Shown: positions 17,469 to 27,025, numbered from the stretch's first letter. The stretch is DNA of 64,000 nt from Armatimonadota bacterium (GCA_020846535.1 JADLDR010000107.1:1-64000), one strand, 5' to 3'. Translations and numbers: made by a program. Notes: generated from the letters alone by a model not told the origin.

Positions 17469-20400
17469 TTGTTTGGCGATGCATTGTCGAAATCATATGT
17501 TCATTCTGCGGCCATTTCGCCGGACGGGCGGGAGGTGGCCTTTGTCTCGGCGGGAGATATTTATCGCGTCTCGGCGGAGGGCGGGGAGGCCGAACTGGTC
17601 ACCTCCCACCCCGGCTATGACGACCGGCCCCGCTATTCTCCGGACGGTGGGGCCATAGGCTTCACTTCCGGGCGCACCGGGAACGGGGATGTCTATATCG
17701 TGAGCCTGAAAGACGGCGATATCCGCCGCCTGACCTACCATGACACCGCCGACTTGATGGAGGGCTTCTCTCCGGACGGGCGGTTCGTCTATTTTACCGC
17801 CAACCGGGACTGCCTGAGCCACGCCACCTTCCGCATCCCGGCGGAGGGGGGCTGCCCGGTCTGCCTGTTCGCCGATCCCTACGAGGCCCATTACAATGTG
17901 GCCCCCTCGCCTGACGGGAAGTGGATCGCCCTCAACAACAACGGCGATCCCTGGTGGCGGCGCGGCCCCAACCCGAACGCGGCCAGCGATATCTGGGTGG
18001 CCTCCGCCTGCGTCGGGGCGGACGATTTCCGAAAATTGACGGATGGAAAGGGGCGCAATCTCTATCCCATGTGGGCCGCCGACAGCCAGGGATTCTATTA
18101 CGTCTCCGACCGGGACGGGGACCAGAATATCCGGTATCTTCCGCTGGAGGGCAGCGGCTCCTGGCCTGTCACCCGCTTTGCCGGCGGGCGGCTCCTGAGG
18201 CCCCAGATATCGCGCGACGGGCGCTGGATCGTTTTCGAGCGCGATTTCGTCCTTTGGCGGCTTTCGGTCGAAAGCGGGGAGGCGGAGCCGATCCCGATCC
18301 GCGTCCGGGCCGACCAGAAATTTTACAGCTCGGTTCATTATGTCTCCAACGGCGATCTGCGGGAGTTCTCCCTGGCCCCGGACGGCAAGAAGATCGCCTA
18401 TGTCGTGCGCGGGAAGGTCTTCGCCGACTTTGCGGACAAAGAGGAAAAACCCCGGAATTTCGCTTTCAAGGTCTGCGACACGCCTTTTCGCCAGAGCCAC
18501 ATCGCCTGGAGCCCGGACAGCAAGCGCCTGGTCTATCTGTCCGACCGGAGCGGGGAGAACCAGCTTTTCCTCTATGAATTCGCGACCCGCCAGGAAACCC
18601 TGCTCACCGACTCCCCGGACCCGAAGGGACAGGCGGCCTTTTCGCCGGACGGTCAGTGGCTGGCCTTTTTCCAGAGGCCCGACGAAATCCGCCTCTTTCA
18701 TCTCGCCACCCGCGAGATGAAGGCGTTCATCCGGGCCAATTTTTTCATGGAGGTGGACGGCCCCTCGTTCGCCTGGTCCCCGGACAGCCGGTGGGTGGCC
18801 TTCGCCGCCCAGGACGAGCGGTGGTTCAGCAACCTGTACGTGCAGTGCGTGGACGAGGAGGCGGCCTGCCCGGTGACCTTCCTGAGCAACATCGGGGCGG
18901 GAGGAGTACTCTGGACTCCCAACGGGAAGAGCCTGCTTTTCACCACCGGACACTACCGGATGGAGGCCCAGATCGCCCGCGTCGACCTCGCGCCTGTGCC
19001 CCCTGCCTTCCGGGAAGCGGATTTCGAGAAGCTGTTCGAGGAGACAGCTCCCGCCAGAGAAAAAGAAGAGGAGCCGAAAGCCCCTGAGGCCGTCCCCCGG
19101 GAGAACCCGCCCGCAATCGCCGCCCGGCTCGCATCCCAGGCGGAAGAGACTCCGGAGCCTCCCAAAGAGTCGCCGGAGAAGTCCGAGAAAAAGGAGAGCA
19201 AACCGGAACCGGTCAAAATCGTCCGGGAAGGGCTGAAAGATCGCCTCCGTTTTCTGACCCCGGCGACCTGGAACGCCTGGGCGATGGCCGTCAGCCCGGA
19301 TAGCAAGACCCTGATCTTTTCAGGCAGCCCGACCGGCGCGGGACAGCTCTACAGCCTTTCCCTGGAGGAGGAGAAGCAGAACGAGCCGCCCGTCCTTCTC
19401 ACCACGACAGTCGGGCGCAAGTGGGGCGCGGCCTTCACCCCGACCGGCAAGCGCCTCTATTATGTGGAAGAAGGCAAGGTTCTCTACCGGGACTTCCCCA
19501 AGGGCGACCCCAAGACCCTGGACACCCGCGGCGAATACGACGTCCGTTTCGATGAAGAGAAGCGTCAGATGTTTCGGGAGGCCTGGAACCTGATCCGCGA
19601 TCATTTCTACGATCCCCAGTTCCACGGCTGCGACTGGAACGCCGTATGGGAGCGATTCCGCCCCATCGCCGACGGCATCCGCACCAGCGAAGAGCTTTAC
19701 GAATTGATGAACCTGATGGTGGGAGAATTGAACGCCTCGCACCTGGGGGCCGGGGGAGGCGGGGGCGAGAGCGCGGACGGCTACCTGGGCCTCGTTTTCG
19801 ACCGGAGCATCCTGGCGGAATCGGGCCGCCTGAAAGTGGCGGGCGTTATGCCGAACGGCCCCTGTGCGGTCGTGCCGGATCCGGTCAGGGTCGGGGAATA
19901 TCTGGTGGCCGTGGACGGCCAGCCGGTCAACGGAGCCGGGCTGGACCGGCTTTTGCACCGGACGCCGGGCAGGCGGGTATCGCTCGCCTTCGCCGAATCG
20001 CCCGATAGCGGGGAAAGCCGCCAGGTGGCGGCGTGTCCGGTCGGGCGCGGGGCGATGGACCACCTCACCTACCGGCGATGGGTGAAGGACAACGCCGCCT
20101 ATGTGGAGAAAACCAGCGAGGGCAGGCTGGGCTATGTCCATATCCGCTCGATGTCCTATGAGTGCTACCAGCAGTTTCTGGTCGATCTGGACACCGAGGC
20201 CCACAGCAAGGAAGGCGTGGTGATCGATGTCCGCTTCAACGGCGGGGGGCATATCGCGCCCTTCATCCTGGATGTCCTCCAGAGACGGCAGTGGGACACC
20301 TCCATCTACCGGGGACGGGCCGCCACCTCGTCCACCCATCTGGCCGGGAACCGCATCCTGGACAAGCCCACCATCGTCATCACCAACGAACACTCCGGGA

Positions 20401-20693
20401 GCAACACCGAGATGTTCAGCGAGGGCTACCGCCGCCTGGGGCTGGGGAAGGTGGTCGGCAAGCCGACCGCCGGGGCCGTGATCTGGACATGGGGCTGGCA
20501 GATGCTGGACGGCTCCTCCTTCCGCCTCCCGCGCCTCCAGGTCGCCACCCTGGAAGGCGAGAACCTGGAAGGCCAGGCCCGCCCGGTGGATGTGGAGGCC
20601 GACCGGCCCCTGGGCGAAGCCGCCCGTGGCCAGGACGGCCAGCTGGACACCGCAGTGCGTACCTTGCTGGAGGAGATCGAGGGGATAGGGTAA
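17469..20693 (+). CDS. Tricorn-type protease homologue
   Basis: A 1074-residue protein with Tricorn architecture, which degrades peptides downstream of proteasome-like proteases. Residues 1-510 are TolB/WD40-like propeller blades (ISPDGREVAFVSAGDIYRV, YSPDGGAIGFTSGRTG, WSPDSKRLVYLSDRSG). A Glu/Pro/Lys-rich linker follows (about 520-590), then a second short propeller. The helical C1 region is MFREAWNLIRDHFYDPQFHGCDWNAVWERF. It carries the Ser757-His758 pair (NASHLGAG). PDZ follows (VAGVMPNGPCAVVP), then an S41 fold with nucleophile Ser978 in NEHSGSNTE and GLGKVVGKPTAGAV. No signal peptide is visible, so it is probably cytosolic. The TTG start is chosen because AGGAGG (17456-17461) lies 7 nt upstream. 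Confidence 0.92.
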   Translation: MFGDALSKSYVHSAAISPDGREVAFVSAGDIYRVSAEGGEAELVTSHPGYDDRPRYSPDGGAIGFTSGRTGNGDVYIVSLKDGDIRRLTYHDTADLMEGFSPDGRFVYFTANRDCLSHATFRIPAEGGCPVCLFADPYEAHYNVAPSPDGKWIALNNNGDPWWRRGPNPNAASDIWVASACVGADDFRKLTDGKGRNLYPMWAADSQGFYYVSDRDGDQNIRYLPLEGSGSWPVTRFAGGRLLRPQISRDGRWIVFERDFVLWRLSVESGEAEPIPIRVRADQKFYSSVHYVSNGDLREFSLAPDGKKIAYVVRGKVFADFADKEEKPRNFAFKVCDTPFRQSHIAWSPDSKRLVYLSDRSGENQLFLYEFATRQETLLTDSPDPKGQAAFSPDGQWLAFFQRPDEIRLFHLATREMKAFIRANFFMEVDGPSFAWSPDSRWVAFAAQDERWFSNLYVQCVDEEAACPVTFLSNIGAGGVLWTPNGKSLLFTTGHYRMEAQIARVDLAPVPPAFREADFEKLFEETAPAREKEEEPKAPEAVPRENPPAIAARLASQAEETPEPPKESPEKSEKKESKPEPVKIVREGLKDRLRFLTPATWNAWAMAVSPDSKTLIFSGSPTGAGQLYSLSLEEEKQNEPPVLLTTTVGRKWGAAFTPTGKRLYYVEEGKVLYRDFPKGDPKTLDTRGEYDVRFDEEKRQMFREAWNLIRDHFYDPQFHGCDWNAVWERFRPIADGIRTSEELYELMNLMVGELNASHLGAGGGGGESADGYLGLVFDRSILAESGRLKVAGVMPNGPCAVVPDPVRVGEYLVAVDGQPVNGAGLDRLLHRTPGRRVSLAFAESPDSGESRQVAACPVGRGAMDHLTYRRWVKDNAAYVEKTSEGRLGYVHIRSMSYECYQQFLVDLDTEAHSKEGVVIDVRFNGGGHIAPFILDVLQRRQWDTSIYRGRAATSSTHLAGNRILDKPTIVITNEHSGSNTEMFSEGYRRLGLGKVVGKPTAGAVIWTWGWQMLDGSSFRLPRLQVATLEGENLEGQARPVDVEADRPLGEAARGQDGQLDTAVRTLLEEIEGIG

Positions 20694-20745
20694 CAGGGCT
20701 TGCGCTCAGGAGGGCGGCCCGGCGGGTTACCCTTCGATACACCTC

Positions 20746-21050
20746 TCAGGATGCCTGTTATGCAGGGGCGAGGTACGGGACTTGGGGAGACCGTTCCCTA
20801 ACCCCCCCGCCCCCTTCCCGAAACGGGCAGGGGGAGTGGATGGGGGGGCAAGCACCGCACCCTCTCTCCCCCTCTCCCCGGAGGCGCTCCGGCGCATCCC
20901 TTGGGTTTCGGGGAGAGGGGTTAGGGGAGAGAGGTCACCCCTCCCCCAGGAGCGGAGGATGTTTTATCTTATCTGGATACCTATGGGGCGCGACGAATCG
21001 CGCCCCTACCCCGCATCGGCCTCCATTCGGGTGGGGAGCAACTTGGGTTA
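20746..21050. repeat. Interspersed GTAG-hairpin element, copy B
   Basis: This copy is inverted relative to copy A. It begins TCAGGATGCCTGTTATGCAG, contains the CTAACCCCCCCGCCCCCTT and GGGGAGAGGGGTTAGGGGAG segments, and ends with hairpin GGGGCGCGA/TCGCGCCCC plus CTAC (21006-21009). Beyond that, to 21050, it carries the outer end CCTCCATTCGGG...GCAACTTGGGTTA, homologous to the outer end of the 63-kb copy. The left outer end is missing. It ends 40 bp before the sulfatase-fold gene. Confidence 0.85.
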
Positions 21051-21090
21051 ATATATACGAAAACAGGGGCCTTCACAACAGGGGTGCGAG

Positions 21091-22461
21091 ATGAACCTTA
21101 TCGTCATTGTTCTGGATAGTTTCCGGCAGGATCATATCGGGTTGTATCACCGGGGGGAGCGGGCTTTTGAAGATGTGGCTCCCTGCCGCACCCCCCATCT
21201 GGACGCCTTCGCCGAGGAATGCGTGGTCTTCGAGAACGCCTATCCCGAAGCGCTCCCGACCATGCCGGTGCGCTGCCAGTGGATGACCGGGCAGCGCACC
21301 CTCCCCTATCGCCCCTGGAGTCCCCTGAGCGATCACGACATCACCCTGGCTCAATTGCTGCGGCAGGAGGGCTACATCTGCGGCCTGGTTTCGGATACCT
21401 ACCACTACCGCGCCCCGGGGATGAATTACCACAAAGGGTTCCATGCTTACCGCTGGATTCGGGGACAGGAGTACGACGCCTGGGTCTCCTCCCCTCCGAA
21501 GCGCCCGGTGGAGGGCTATGTCAACGACCGCTATCCCCCGGAATGGCGGCAATTGGTCTCCCAGTTCCTCGCCAATACGGACGATTTCACCGAAGAGGCG
21601 CACTGGTTTCCGGCGCAGGTGGTGGATGAGGCCGTCCGGTGGCTGGAGGCCAACCGCGCGCATCCGAAGGTCTGCCTGTGGGTGGAATCCTTCGATCCGC
21701 ACGAGCCCTGGGACCCGCCCCGGCGATTCGACACCTACACCGATCCTGCCTACCGGGGGCCGCGCCTGATCATGCCGATGGGCGGCCCGGCCCGCGCCTG
21801 GGCTGCCGAGGAGGAGATCCGGCACATCCGCGGCCTGTACGCCGGGGAGGCGGCCTTTGTGGACGACTGCCTGGGGAGGCTTTTCGATACCCTGAAGCGG
21901 CTGGGCTATTTTGAGGACTCGATCATCTTCCTGGCCGCCGACCACGGTCATCCGCTGGCCGACCACGGTAAGTTCCTGAAAGGCTCCGACCGGCTTTACA
22001 GCGAACTCCTCAAAGTGCCCTTCATGGTGCGACTGCCCGGCGGGGAAGGCGCGCGGCGCACCGATGCGCTCGTTCAGTTCCACGATGCCCTGCCGAGCTT
22101 GCTGGAGATGATGAACCTCAAAAACAACGCCTCTTCTATGCACGGCCAGAGCTTCGCCCCGGCGCTTCGCGGAGAGAGCGACGCAGGCCGGGAGGCGGTC
22201 ATCACCGGCTACCACGAGGGTGTGGACCGCTGCATCCGCGACGCCGCCTGGAGCTATATCCAGCGCCCCGGCGACGAACCCGACGAACTCTACCACCTGC
22301 CCTCCGATCCCCGCGAGCGCGCCAACCTGATCGATACCCATCCCGATGAGGCCCGCCGCCTGGCCTCCATGTTCGGCCCCTACTTTCGTCGCCAACCCGG
22401 CGGCGTCATCAAAGGCATCCAGGGCAAGTACGAGGTGGCGTCAGGAAGCTCGGCAGGGTAA
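21091..22461 (+). CDS. Sulfatase-fold hydrolase with Thr at the nucleophile site
   Basis: A 456-residue cytosolic alkaline-phosphatase-superfamily enzyme. Metal-binding motifs are LDSFRQDHIG (Asp9), SFDPHEPWDP and AADHGHPLADHGKFLKGS. The usual C/S-x-P-x-R signature reads TMPVR (residues 57-61) before MTGQRT, so Thr57 occupies the formylglycine position and this is unlikely to be a classical sulfatase. Thr nucleophiles are used by phosphodiesterase or phosphotransferase branches of the superfamily. The C-terminal ELYHLPSDPRERANLI is sulfatase-like. GGGGTG lies upstream of the ATG. It heads a three-gene run with a GNAT and a PIG-L deacetylase. Confidence 0.85.
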   Translation: MNLIVIVLDSFRQDHIGLYHRGERAFEDVAPCRTPHLDAFAEECVVFENAYPEALPTMPVRCQWMTGQRTLPYRPWSPLSDHDITLAQLLRQEGYICGLVSDTYHYRAPGMNYHKGFHAYRWIRGQEYDAWVSSPPKRPVEGYVNDRYPPEWRQLVSQFLANTDDFTEEAHWFPAQVVDEAVRWLEANRAHPKVCLWVESFDPHEPWDPPRRFDTYTDPAYRGPRLIMPMGGPARAWAAEEEIRHIRGLYAGEAAFVDDCLGRLFDTLKRLGYFEDSIIFLAADHGHPLADHGKFLKGSDRLYSELLKVPFMVRLPGGEGARRTDALVQFHDALPSLLEMMNLKNNASSMHGQSFAPALRGESDAGREAVITGYHEGVDRCIRDAAWSYIQRPGDEPDELYHLPSDPRERANLIDTHPDEARRLASMFGPYFRRQPGGVIKGIQGKYEVASGSSAG

Positions 22462-22536
22462 GCTCAACCGCCCCCATACCCTTCCCCTAACCTCTATACC
22501 CTGCCTTTTCCCAGGCGAAACGGAGGCCTCTTCGAT

Positions 22537-23472
22537 ATGGCGATCACTTACCGCATCTTCGAGGCGGGGGATGAACGGAAGTTTGTCGATCTATGGAACG
22601 CAGTGCTGTACCGCGATCCGATCTCTCTGGACCATTTCGTGCGCCAGACGCTTCTGGACCCGAACTTCTCCCCGGAAGGGCTGTGGCTGGCCGAATCCGG
22701 GGAGGAACCGGTCGGCTTTGCCCTGGCGGTAGCGCCGGGAGCGCCGGGGCTGTTCGCGCAGCCGCCCGGAGTCGGCAGGATTTCGGGGATCGGGGCGCTG
22801 AAGCGGTTCCGCAGCCAGGGGGTGGAAAAGGAGCTTCTGGACAGGGCGACGGCTTTCCTGAAGGGCCGGGACTGCCGGAAAGCGGTCGTCGTAGCCCATG
22901 AGAGCTATATGTCCGGCCTGGACAGGGAAGCTTATCCCCATATCATCGCCTTCCTGGAGGAACAGGGGTTTCAGGCCTCGGGCTATGAGCCGGTCGCCAT
23001 GGGATGCCTGCTCTACAATATGAGACGCCCGCCGGAGGTGGCGCAGTCGGAAGCGAGATTCCGGGAGGAAGGGCTGGAGGCGCGCTATTACGACCACTCC
23101 TTCGCCGCGGCCCTGGCCGATTTCTTCCGGCGTGAGTTTCCGGCCTGGGTGGAGTTTTTTATCCGGCAGGTCACCGGGCGCAACGATCCGGACGATATCG
23201 TGATCGCCCGGCACGGAAAGAAGGTGATCGGCTACTGCCAGCGGCTGGAGGGGGATCATGTCGGCCCCTTCGGGGTCGCCGCCGATTACCGGAACCGGGG
23301 CATCGGCACGATCATGCTCTATCACCTGCTGGATCGCATGAGGGAGAAAGGATACCGGTTCGCCTGGTTCGGAGAGACGGGCCGCGCTCGACCCTACTAC
23401 GAACGCGCCGGTTTCACCCTGCAAAGAACCTATGTCATCCTGTCCCGCAATATCGAGGAGACCCGATCATGA
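22537..23472 (+). CDS. Double-domain GNAT acetyltransferase
   Basis: A 311-residue protein with two GNAT-like halves. The N-terminal one (residues 5-150) has lost clear acetyl-CoA motifs but keeps ISGIGALKRFRSQGVEKELLDRATAFL. The C-terminal one (170-305) has motif A FGVAADYRNRGIGTIMLYHLLDRM and motif B GRARPYYERAGFTLQRTY. It would transfer acetyl from acetyl-CoA to a small molecule or protein amine. The stop overlaps the next gene's start (ATGA at 23469), so it is coupled to the PIG-L deacetylase. An acetyl-group-handling pair acting on an amino sugar is a reasonable guess but not shown. Confidence 0.88.
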   Translation: MAITYRIFEAGDERKFVDLWNAVLYRDPISLDHFVRQTLLDPNFSPEGLWLAESGEEPVGFALAVAPGAPGLFAQPPGVGRISGIGALKRFRSQGVEKELLDRATAFLKGRDCRKAVVVAHESYMSGLDREAYPHIIAFLEEQGFQASGYEPVAMGCLLYNMRRPPEVAQSEARFREEGLEARYYDHSFAAALADFFRREFPAWVEFFIRQVTGRNDPDDIVIARHGKKVIGYCQRLEGDHVGPFGVAADYRNRGIGTIMLYHLLDRMREKGYRFAWFGETGRARPYYERAGFTLQRTYVILSRNIEETRS

Positions 23473-24173
23473 CGGAATCCGTTCCTTCCATCCTTGCCGT
23501 CGGCGCTCACACCGGCGATGCCGAGGTTTCCATGGGCGCTGTCATCGCCAGGCACGCCCGGGCGGGCGGCAGGGCCACCATCTGCCATCTGACCCTCGGC
23601 GAGGGCGGCCATCCCTCCAAGCCGCCCGAGGTCTACGGCCCGCAGCGCCAGGAGGAAACCAAAGCCTCGGCCCGCATTCTGGGGTGCGATGTGGTCTGGT
23701 TTCCCTTTGCGGACATCGGCTTTGCGGGCGGGCCGGAATGCCTCCGGATGCTGGTGGAACTCATCCGCAAGGTGAAGCCCGATGTCGTCCTTTCTCACTG
23801 GCCCGGAAGCCTTCATTCGGGCCACAACCACGCGGGCGATGTCACCCTGCATGCGGTGGAAGTCGCCGGGTTCCGAAATCCTGCCTTCGAAGGCGAGCCG
23901 CACCGGGTCAAGGCCGTTTACTGTCCGGAAAACTGGGAGGACCCCTTCCACTTCGTCCCGGCCCTCTACCTGGATGTCTCGGATGTGATCGATGTGTGGG
24001 AGAAATCCTGCCTGGAACACGAACTGTTCCAGGGCGCTCCCTTTTTCCCCTACCTGCAATATTACAAAGGGGCGATGTCGGCCCACGGCGCAAGGGTCAG
24101 ATGCCGGTATGCCGTCGGCCTGGCCGTTCCGCCCGTTTATGCCCCGCGGAAGGTGGAGATTCTACCGTTTTGA
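23469..24173 (+). CDS. PIG-L/LmbE-family deacetylase
   Basis: A 234-residue zinc-dependent deacetylase of the family that acts on GlcNAc-containing small molecules. The first metal motif is GAHTGDAE, the variant seen in one LmbE subgroup; His and the second Asp are kept while the P-D of AHPDD are T-G. The second site is HSGHNHAGD, matching HPDHxxxG. LTLGEGGHPSKPPEVYGPQRQEETKASARILG is typical of the family. Start overlaps the GNAT stop by 4 nt. The sulfatase-fold, GNAT and PIG-L genes probably form one operon. Confidence 0.9.
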   Translation: MTESVPSILAVGAHTGDAEVSMGAVIARHARAGGRATICHLTLGEGGHPSKPPEVYGPQRQEETKASARILGCDVVWFPFADIGFAGGPECLRMLVELIRKVKPDVVLSHWPGSLHSGHNHAGDVTLHAVEVAGFRNPAFEGEPHRVKAVYCPENWEDPFHFVPALYLDVSDVIDVWEKSCLEHELFQGAPFFPYLQYYKGAMSAHGARVRCRYAVGLAVPPVYAPRKVEILPF

Positions 24174-24238
24174 GTCCGTATTTTCGAAACGGCATGGCAT
24201 ATGGAGGTTGAAAAATTAGTCCGGTCATGCGGTAGCTG

Positions 24239-24475
24239 GGTTACCTAACCCCCCGGCCCCCTTCCCGAAACGGGCAGGGGGAGGAGATAAGGATGCCTGT
24301 TATGCAGGGGCGAGGTGCGGGACTTTGGGAGACCGTTACCTAACCCCCCGGCCCCCTTCCCGAAACGGGCAGGGGGAGGAGATGGGGGGGTCAAGCACCG
24401 CACCCTCTATCCCCCTCTCCCCGCTTCGGGGAGAGGGGTTAGGGGAGAGAGGTAACCCTCTCTCGTAACTGGATT
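24239..24475. repeat. Interspersed element, copy C (rearranged)
   Basis: Contains a first partial unit (GGTTACCTAACCCCCCGG to GGGGGAGGAGAT, 24239-24288). A longer partial unit in the same orientation follows, starting AAGGATGCCTGTTATGCAG and ending in GGGGAGAGGGGTTAGGGGAG. Neither GTAG-hairpin end is present. The flanking sequence 24174-24238 and 24476-24578 shows no supportable gene. An isolated AGGAGG at 24535-24540 precedes no good start. Confidence 0.75.
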
Positions 24476-24578
24476 ATTGATCCAACTTTCATCATGCCAG
24501 CGATCCTAAAAGTGTCGGCAATCAGCGTTCCGTATAGGAGGCATCCTTCTGTTTCCATCGATCTCTAAAGGCGCGACT

Positions 24579-26342
24579 GTGAATCGCCAGGCGTTTCTCA
24601 GGCTGGCGCGGTATCTGCTGCCCTACCGCTGGCTGGCGGCGGCAACCCTGTTGTGCGTCCTGGTCAATGCCGGGCTGGAGATGGTGATGCCCTGGCTGAT
24701 CAAGGATGTGTTCGATACGATCCTGGTGCATAAGAGCATGGCAGCCCTGAAAGCGGTCTCCATCGGGCTGCTCGCTCTCTTTACGGCGATGAGCGGGTTC
24801 GGGTTTCTGCAATCCTATTGGCTCAACTGGATCGGGAACCGGGTCACCCGGGACATGCGGGTGGAACTCTACGACCACCTCCAGAGGCTTTCAGTCGGCT
24901 TCTACGACCGGGCGCATACCGGAGACCTGGTTTCCCGCATGACCAACGATATCGGCATGGTGCAGGGCGCTCTCACCGGCAACATGATTGCCCTCATCCA
25001 GCAGCCCATCTCCATGCTCATCGGCCTGATCCTCCTCTTCCGGCTGGAGGCCCGGCTGACCGGGATCTCTCTGCTCATCGTCCCTCCCATTCTCCTGTTC
25101 AGCCGGTGGGTGTCCCGGCCCATCCGGGAGAACTCCCACGCCATCCAGGAGCGGCGCTCCGACCTCAACATGTTTTTGCAGGAGACCTTTTCGGGCATCC
25201 CGGTGCTGCGCTCGTTCGCCCTGGAGCGGTACGCCTGCCGGATGTTCCGGGACCAGAACGAAACCCTCATCAAAGATTCCATGCGCGGGGTGGCGCTGAC
25301 GTCGGGGGCCGGGGCGGGCTTCGGCTTTCTGGCCTCCCTGCCCGTCGCCTTCATCTTCGCGTTCGGGGGCGTCCTGGTGATGCAGGGGCAGATGACGCCC
25401 GGCGCTCTGGTGGCCTTCCTCCTCTACATCCAGACCGTCACCGGGCCGGTGATGAGCCTCGCCCATATCTATGTGGCCTTCCAGCAGTCCCTTGCCGCCT
25501 CGGAGCGCATCTTCGAAGTGCTGGACACCGAGCCGGAGATCCTCGACAGGCCGCACGCTGTCGCGCTGCCCGAAACGAAGGGGCATATCCGCTTCGAGGA
25601 GGTCACCTTTTCCTATGCCTTCACCGGGGAGGACGCCGCCCTGCGGCATATCGCCCTGGAGGCCCGTCCCGGCGAGATCGTGGCCCTGGTCGGCCCGAGC
25701 GGTTCCGGCAAATCCACCCTGATCAAGCTCCTGCCTCGCTTCTACGACCCCCAGGCGGGCCGGATTACCCTGGACGGCCACGACCTGCGCGATATCACGG
25801 TGGCCTCCCTCAGAAGCCATATCGGGATCGTGCCCCAGGACCCCTATCTGTTCGGCATGACCCTCAGGGAAAACATTCTGATGGGCCGGGTGGACGCCAC
25901 GGATGCCGAAGTGGAGGCCGCCGCCCGCGCCGCCAATGCCCACGACTTCATCATGGAGATGCCCGAAGGCTACGATACGCCCGCAGGGGAGAGAGGGGCC
26001 AAACTCTCCGGGGGTCAGCGGCAGCGGATCGCCATCGCCCGCGCCCTCCTCAAGAACCCCCGCATCCTCATCCTGGATGAAGCGACCTCGGCCCTGGACA
26101 CCGAATCGGAAATACTGGTGCAGGAGGCCCTTTACCGGCTGATGGAGGGGCGCACCTGTTTCGTCATCGCGCACCGGCTTTCCACCATCCGTCACGCCCA
26201 CAAAATCCTTGCCCTTCAGGACGGGCGCATCGTGGAGGAGGGGAACCACCAGGAACTTCTGGCCCGGGGCGGCCTGTACGCCAGGCTGCACGAGCTGCAA
26301 TTCAAGGCACGCTTCTGGGAGGCGAAGGAGGCCCCCTCGTAA
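24579..26342 (+). CDS. ABC exporter, MsbA/lipid-A-exporter-like half-transporter
   Basis: A 587-residue fused membrane-ATPase half transporter, likely a homodimer in the inner membrane. Six helices span residues 15-310 (ATLLCVLVNAGLEMVMPWL, AVSIGLLALFTAMSGFGFL, IALIQQPISMLIGLILLF, LASLPVAFIFAFGGVLVM). The nucleotide-binding domain has Walker A GPSGSGKST, Q-loop IGIVPQDPYLFG, signature LSGGQRQ, Walker B ILILDEATSALD and H-loop AHRLSTIRH. The coupling sequence and SDLNMFLQETFSGIPVLRSF are MsbA-like, so a lipid or drug substrate is likely. The GTG start at 24579 follows a weak AAAGG. Confidence 0.94.
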   Translation: MNRQAFLRLARYLLPYRWLAAATLLCVLVNAGLEMVMPWLIKDVFDTILVHKSMAALKAVSIGLLALFTAMSGFGFLQSYWLNWIGNRVTRDMRVELYDHLQRLSVGFYDRAHTGDLVSRMTNDIGMVQGALTGNMIALIQQPISMLIGLILLFRLEARLTGISLLIVPPILLFSRWVSRPIRENSHAIQERRSDLNMFLQETFSGIPVLRSFALERYACRMFRDQNETLIKDSMRGVALTSGAGAGFGFLASLPVAFIFAFGGVLVMQGQMTPGALVAFLLYIQTVTGPVMSLAHIYVAFQQSLAASERIFEVLDTEPEILDRPHAVALPETKGHIRFEEVTFSYAFTGEDAALRHIALEARPGEIVALVGPSGSGKSTLIKLLPRFYDPQAGRITLDGHDLRDITVASLRSHIGIVPQDPYLFGMTLRENILMGRVDATDAEVEAAARAANAHDFIMEMPEGYDTPAGERGAKLSGGQRQRIAIARALLKNPRILILDEATSALDTESEILVQEALYRLMEGRTCFVIAHRLSTIRHAHKILALQDGRIVEEGNHQELLARGGLYARLHELQFKARFWEAKEAPS

Positions 26343-26378
26343 GCACAGGCGTCCCTGCCAGAACGCCTGCAATCCTCG

Positions 26379-26414
26379 GCCCTCCCGTCGAAGCCGGCGG
26401 AGGGGCGCTTTTTT
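26379..26414 (+). terminator. Rho-independent terminator after the ABC exporter
   Basis: GCCCTCC (26379-26385) pairs with GGAGGGGC (26399-26406) and is followed by a run of six T (26409-26414). An additional hairpin CAGGCG/CGCCTG lies at 26346-26369. Confidence 0.75.
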
Positions 26415-26417
26415 CTA

Positions 26418-26980
26418 TCCCCATAGGTATCAAGATAAGGTAAAAGATCCTCGGGTCCTGGGGGAGGGGTGACCTTTCCCCCCTGGGATGGGTTACCTCT
26501 CTCCCCTAACCCCTCTCCCCGAAACCGAAGGGATGCGCCGGAGCGCATCCTGGGAGAGGGGGATAGAGGGTGCGGTGCTTGATGGATAATCTCTCCCCCT
26601 GCCCGTTTCGGGAAGGGGGCCGGGGGGTTAGGTAACGGTCTCTCAGAGGCCCGAACCCCGCTCCTGCATAACAGTCACCCTGATCTGGATCGCTATGGGG
26701 CGTGATAAATCATACCCCTGGGAGGGGTGACCTCTCCCCCCTGGGATGGGTTACCTCTCTCCCCTAACCCCTCTCCCCGAAACCGAAGGGATGCGCCGGA
26801 GCGCATCCTGGGAGAGGGGGATAGAGGGTGCGGTCATTGACGGCACCATCCACTCCCCCTGCCCGTTTCGGGAAGGGGGCGGGGGGGTTAGGTAACCATC
26901 TATCAAAGCCCCCAATCCCGCCCCCGGCGGGACAGTCACCCTGATCTGGATAGCGATGAGGCGCTTTTTTTCTATCCCCT
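26418..26980. repeat. Tandem interspersed elements, copies D1 and D2
   Basis: Two head-to-tail units in copy A orientation (about 26421-26700 and 26701-26958) share near-identical blocks such as GGGATGCGCCGGAGCGCATC and CCCCTGCCCGTTTCGGGAAG. Between them is one terminal hairpin, GGGGCGTGAT/ATCATACCCC. The array is flanked by a direct repeat, GGCGCTTTTTTCTATCCCC (26404-26422) and the same sequence with one more T (26960-26979). This could be a duplicated target that includes the upstream terminator's T-run. Confidence 0.8.
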
Positions 26981-26995
26981 GGCCCCTACACCCTC

Positions 26996-27025
26996 TTGAC
27001 ACGCACCCCCATAATATCTTATAAT
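26996..27025 (+). promoter_or_regulatory. Consensus promoter upstream of the primase gene
   Basis: TTGACA (26996-27001) and TATAAT (27020-27025) are 18 bp apart. A short leader follows with a strong AAGGAG (27056-27061) that abuts a four-codon frame (ATG AAT ACT TTA TCT TAA at 27062), possibly a leader peptide or chance. The primase start lies 80 bp further on. Confidence 0.8.

Noticed and set aside
24239-24475. CRISPR array suggested by repeated GC-rich units
   Set aside because: Units are long, irregular and palindromic with no regular spacers or cas genes; no CRISPR array was seen anywhere in the window.
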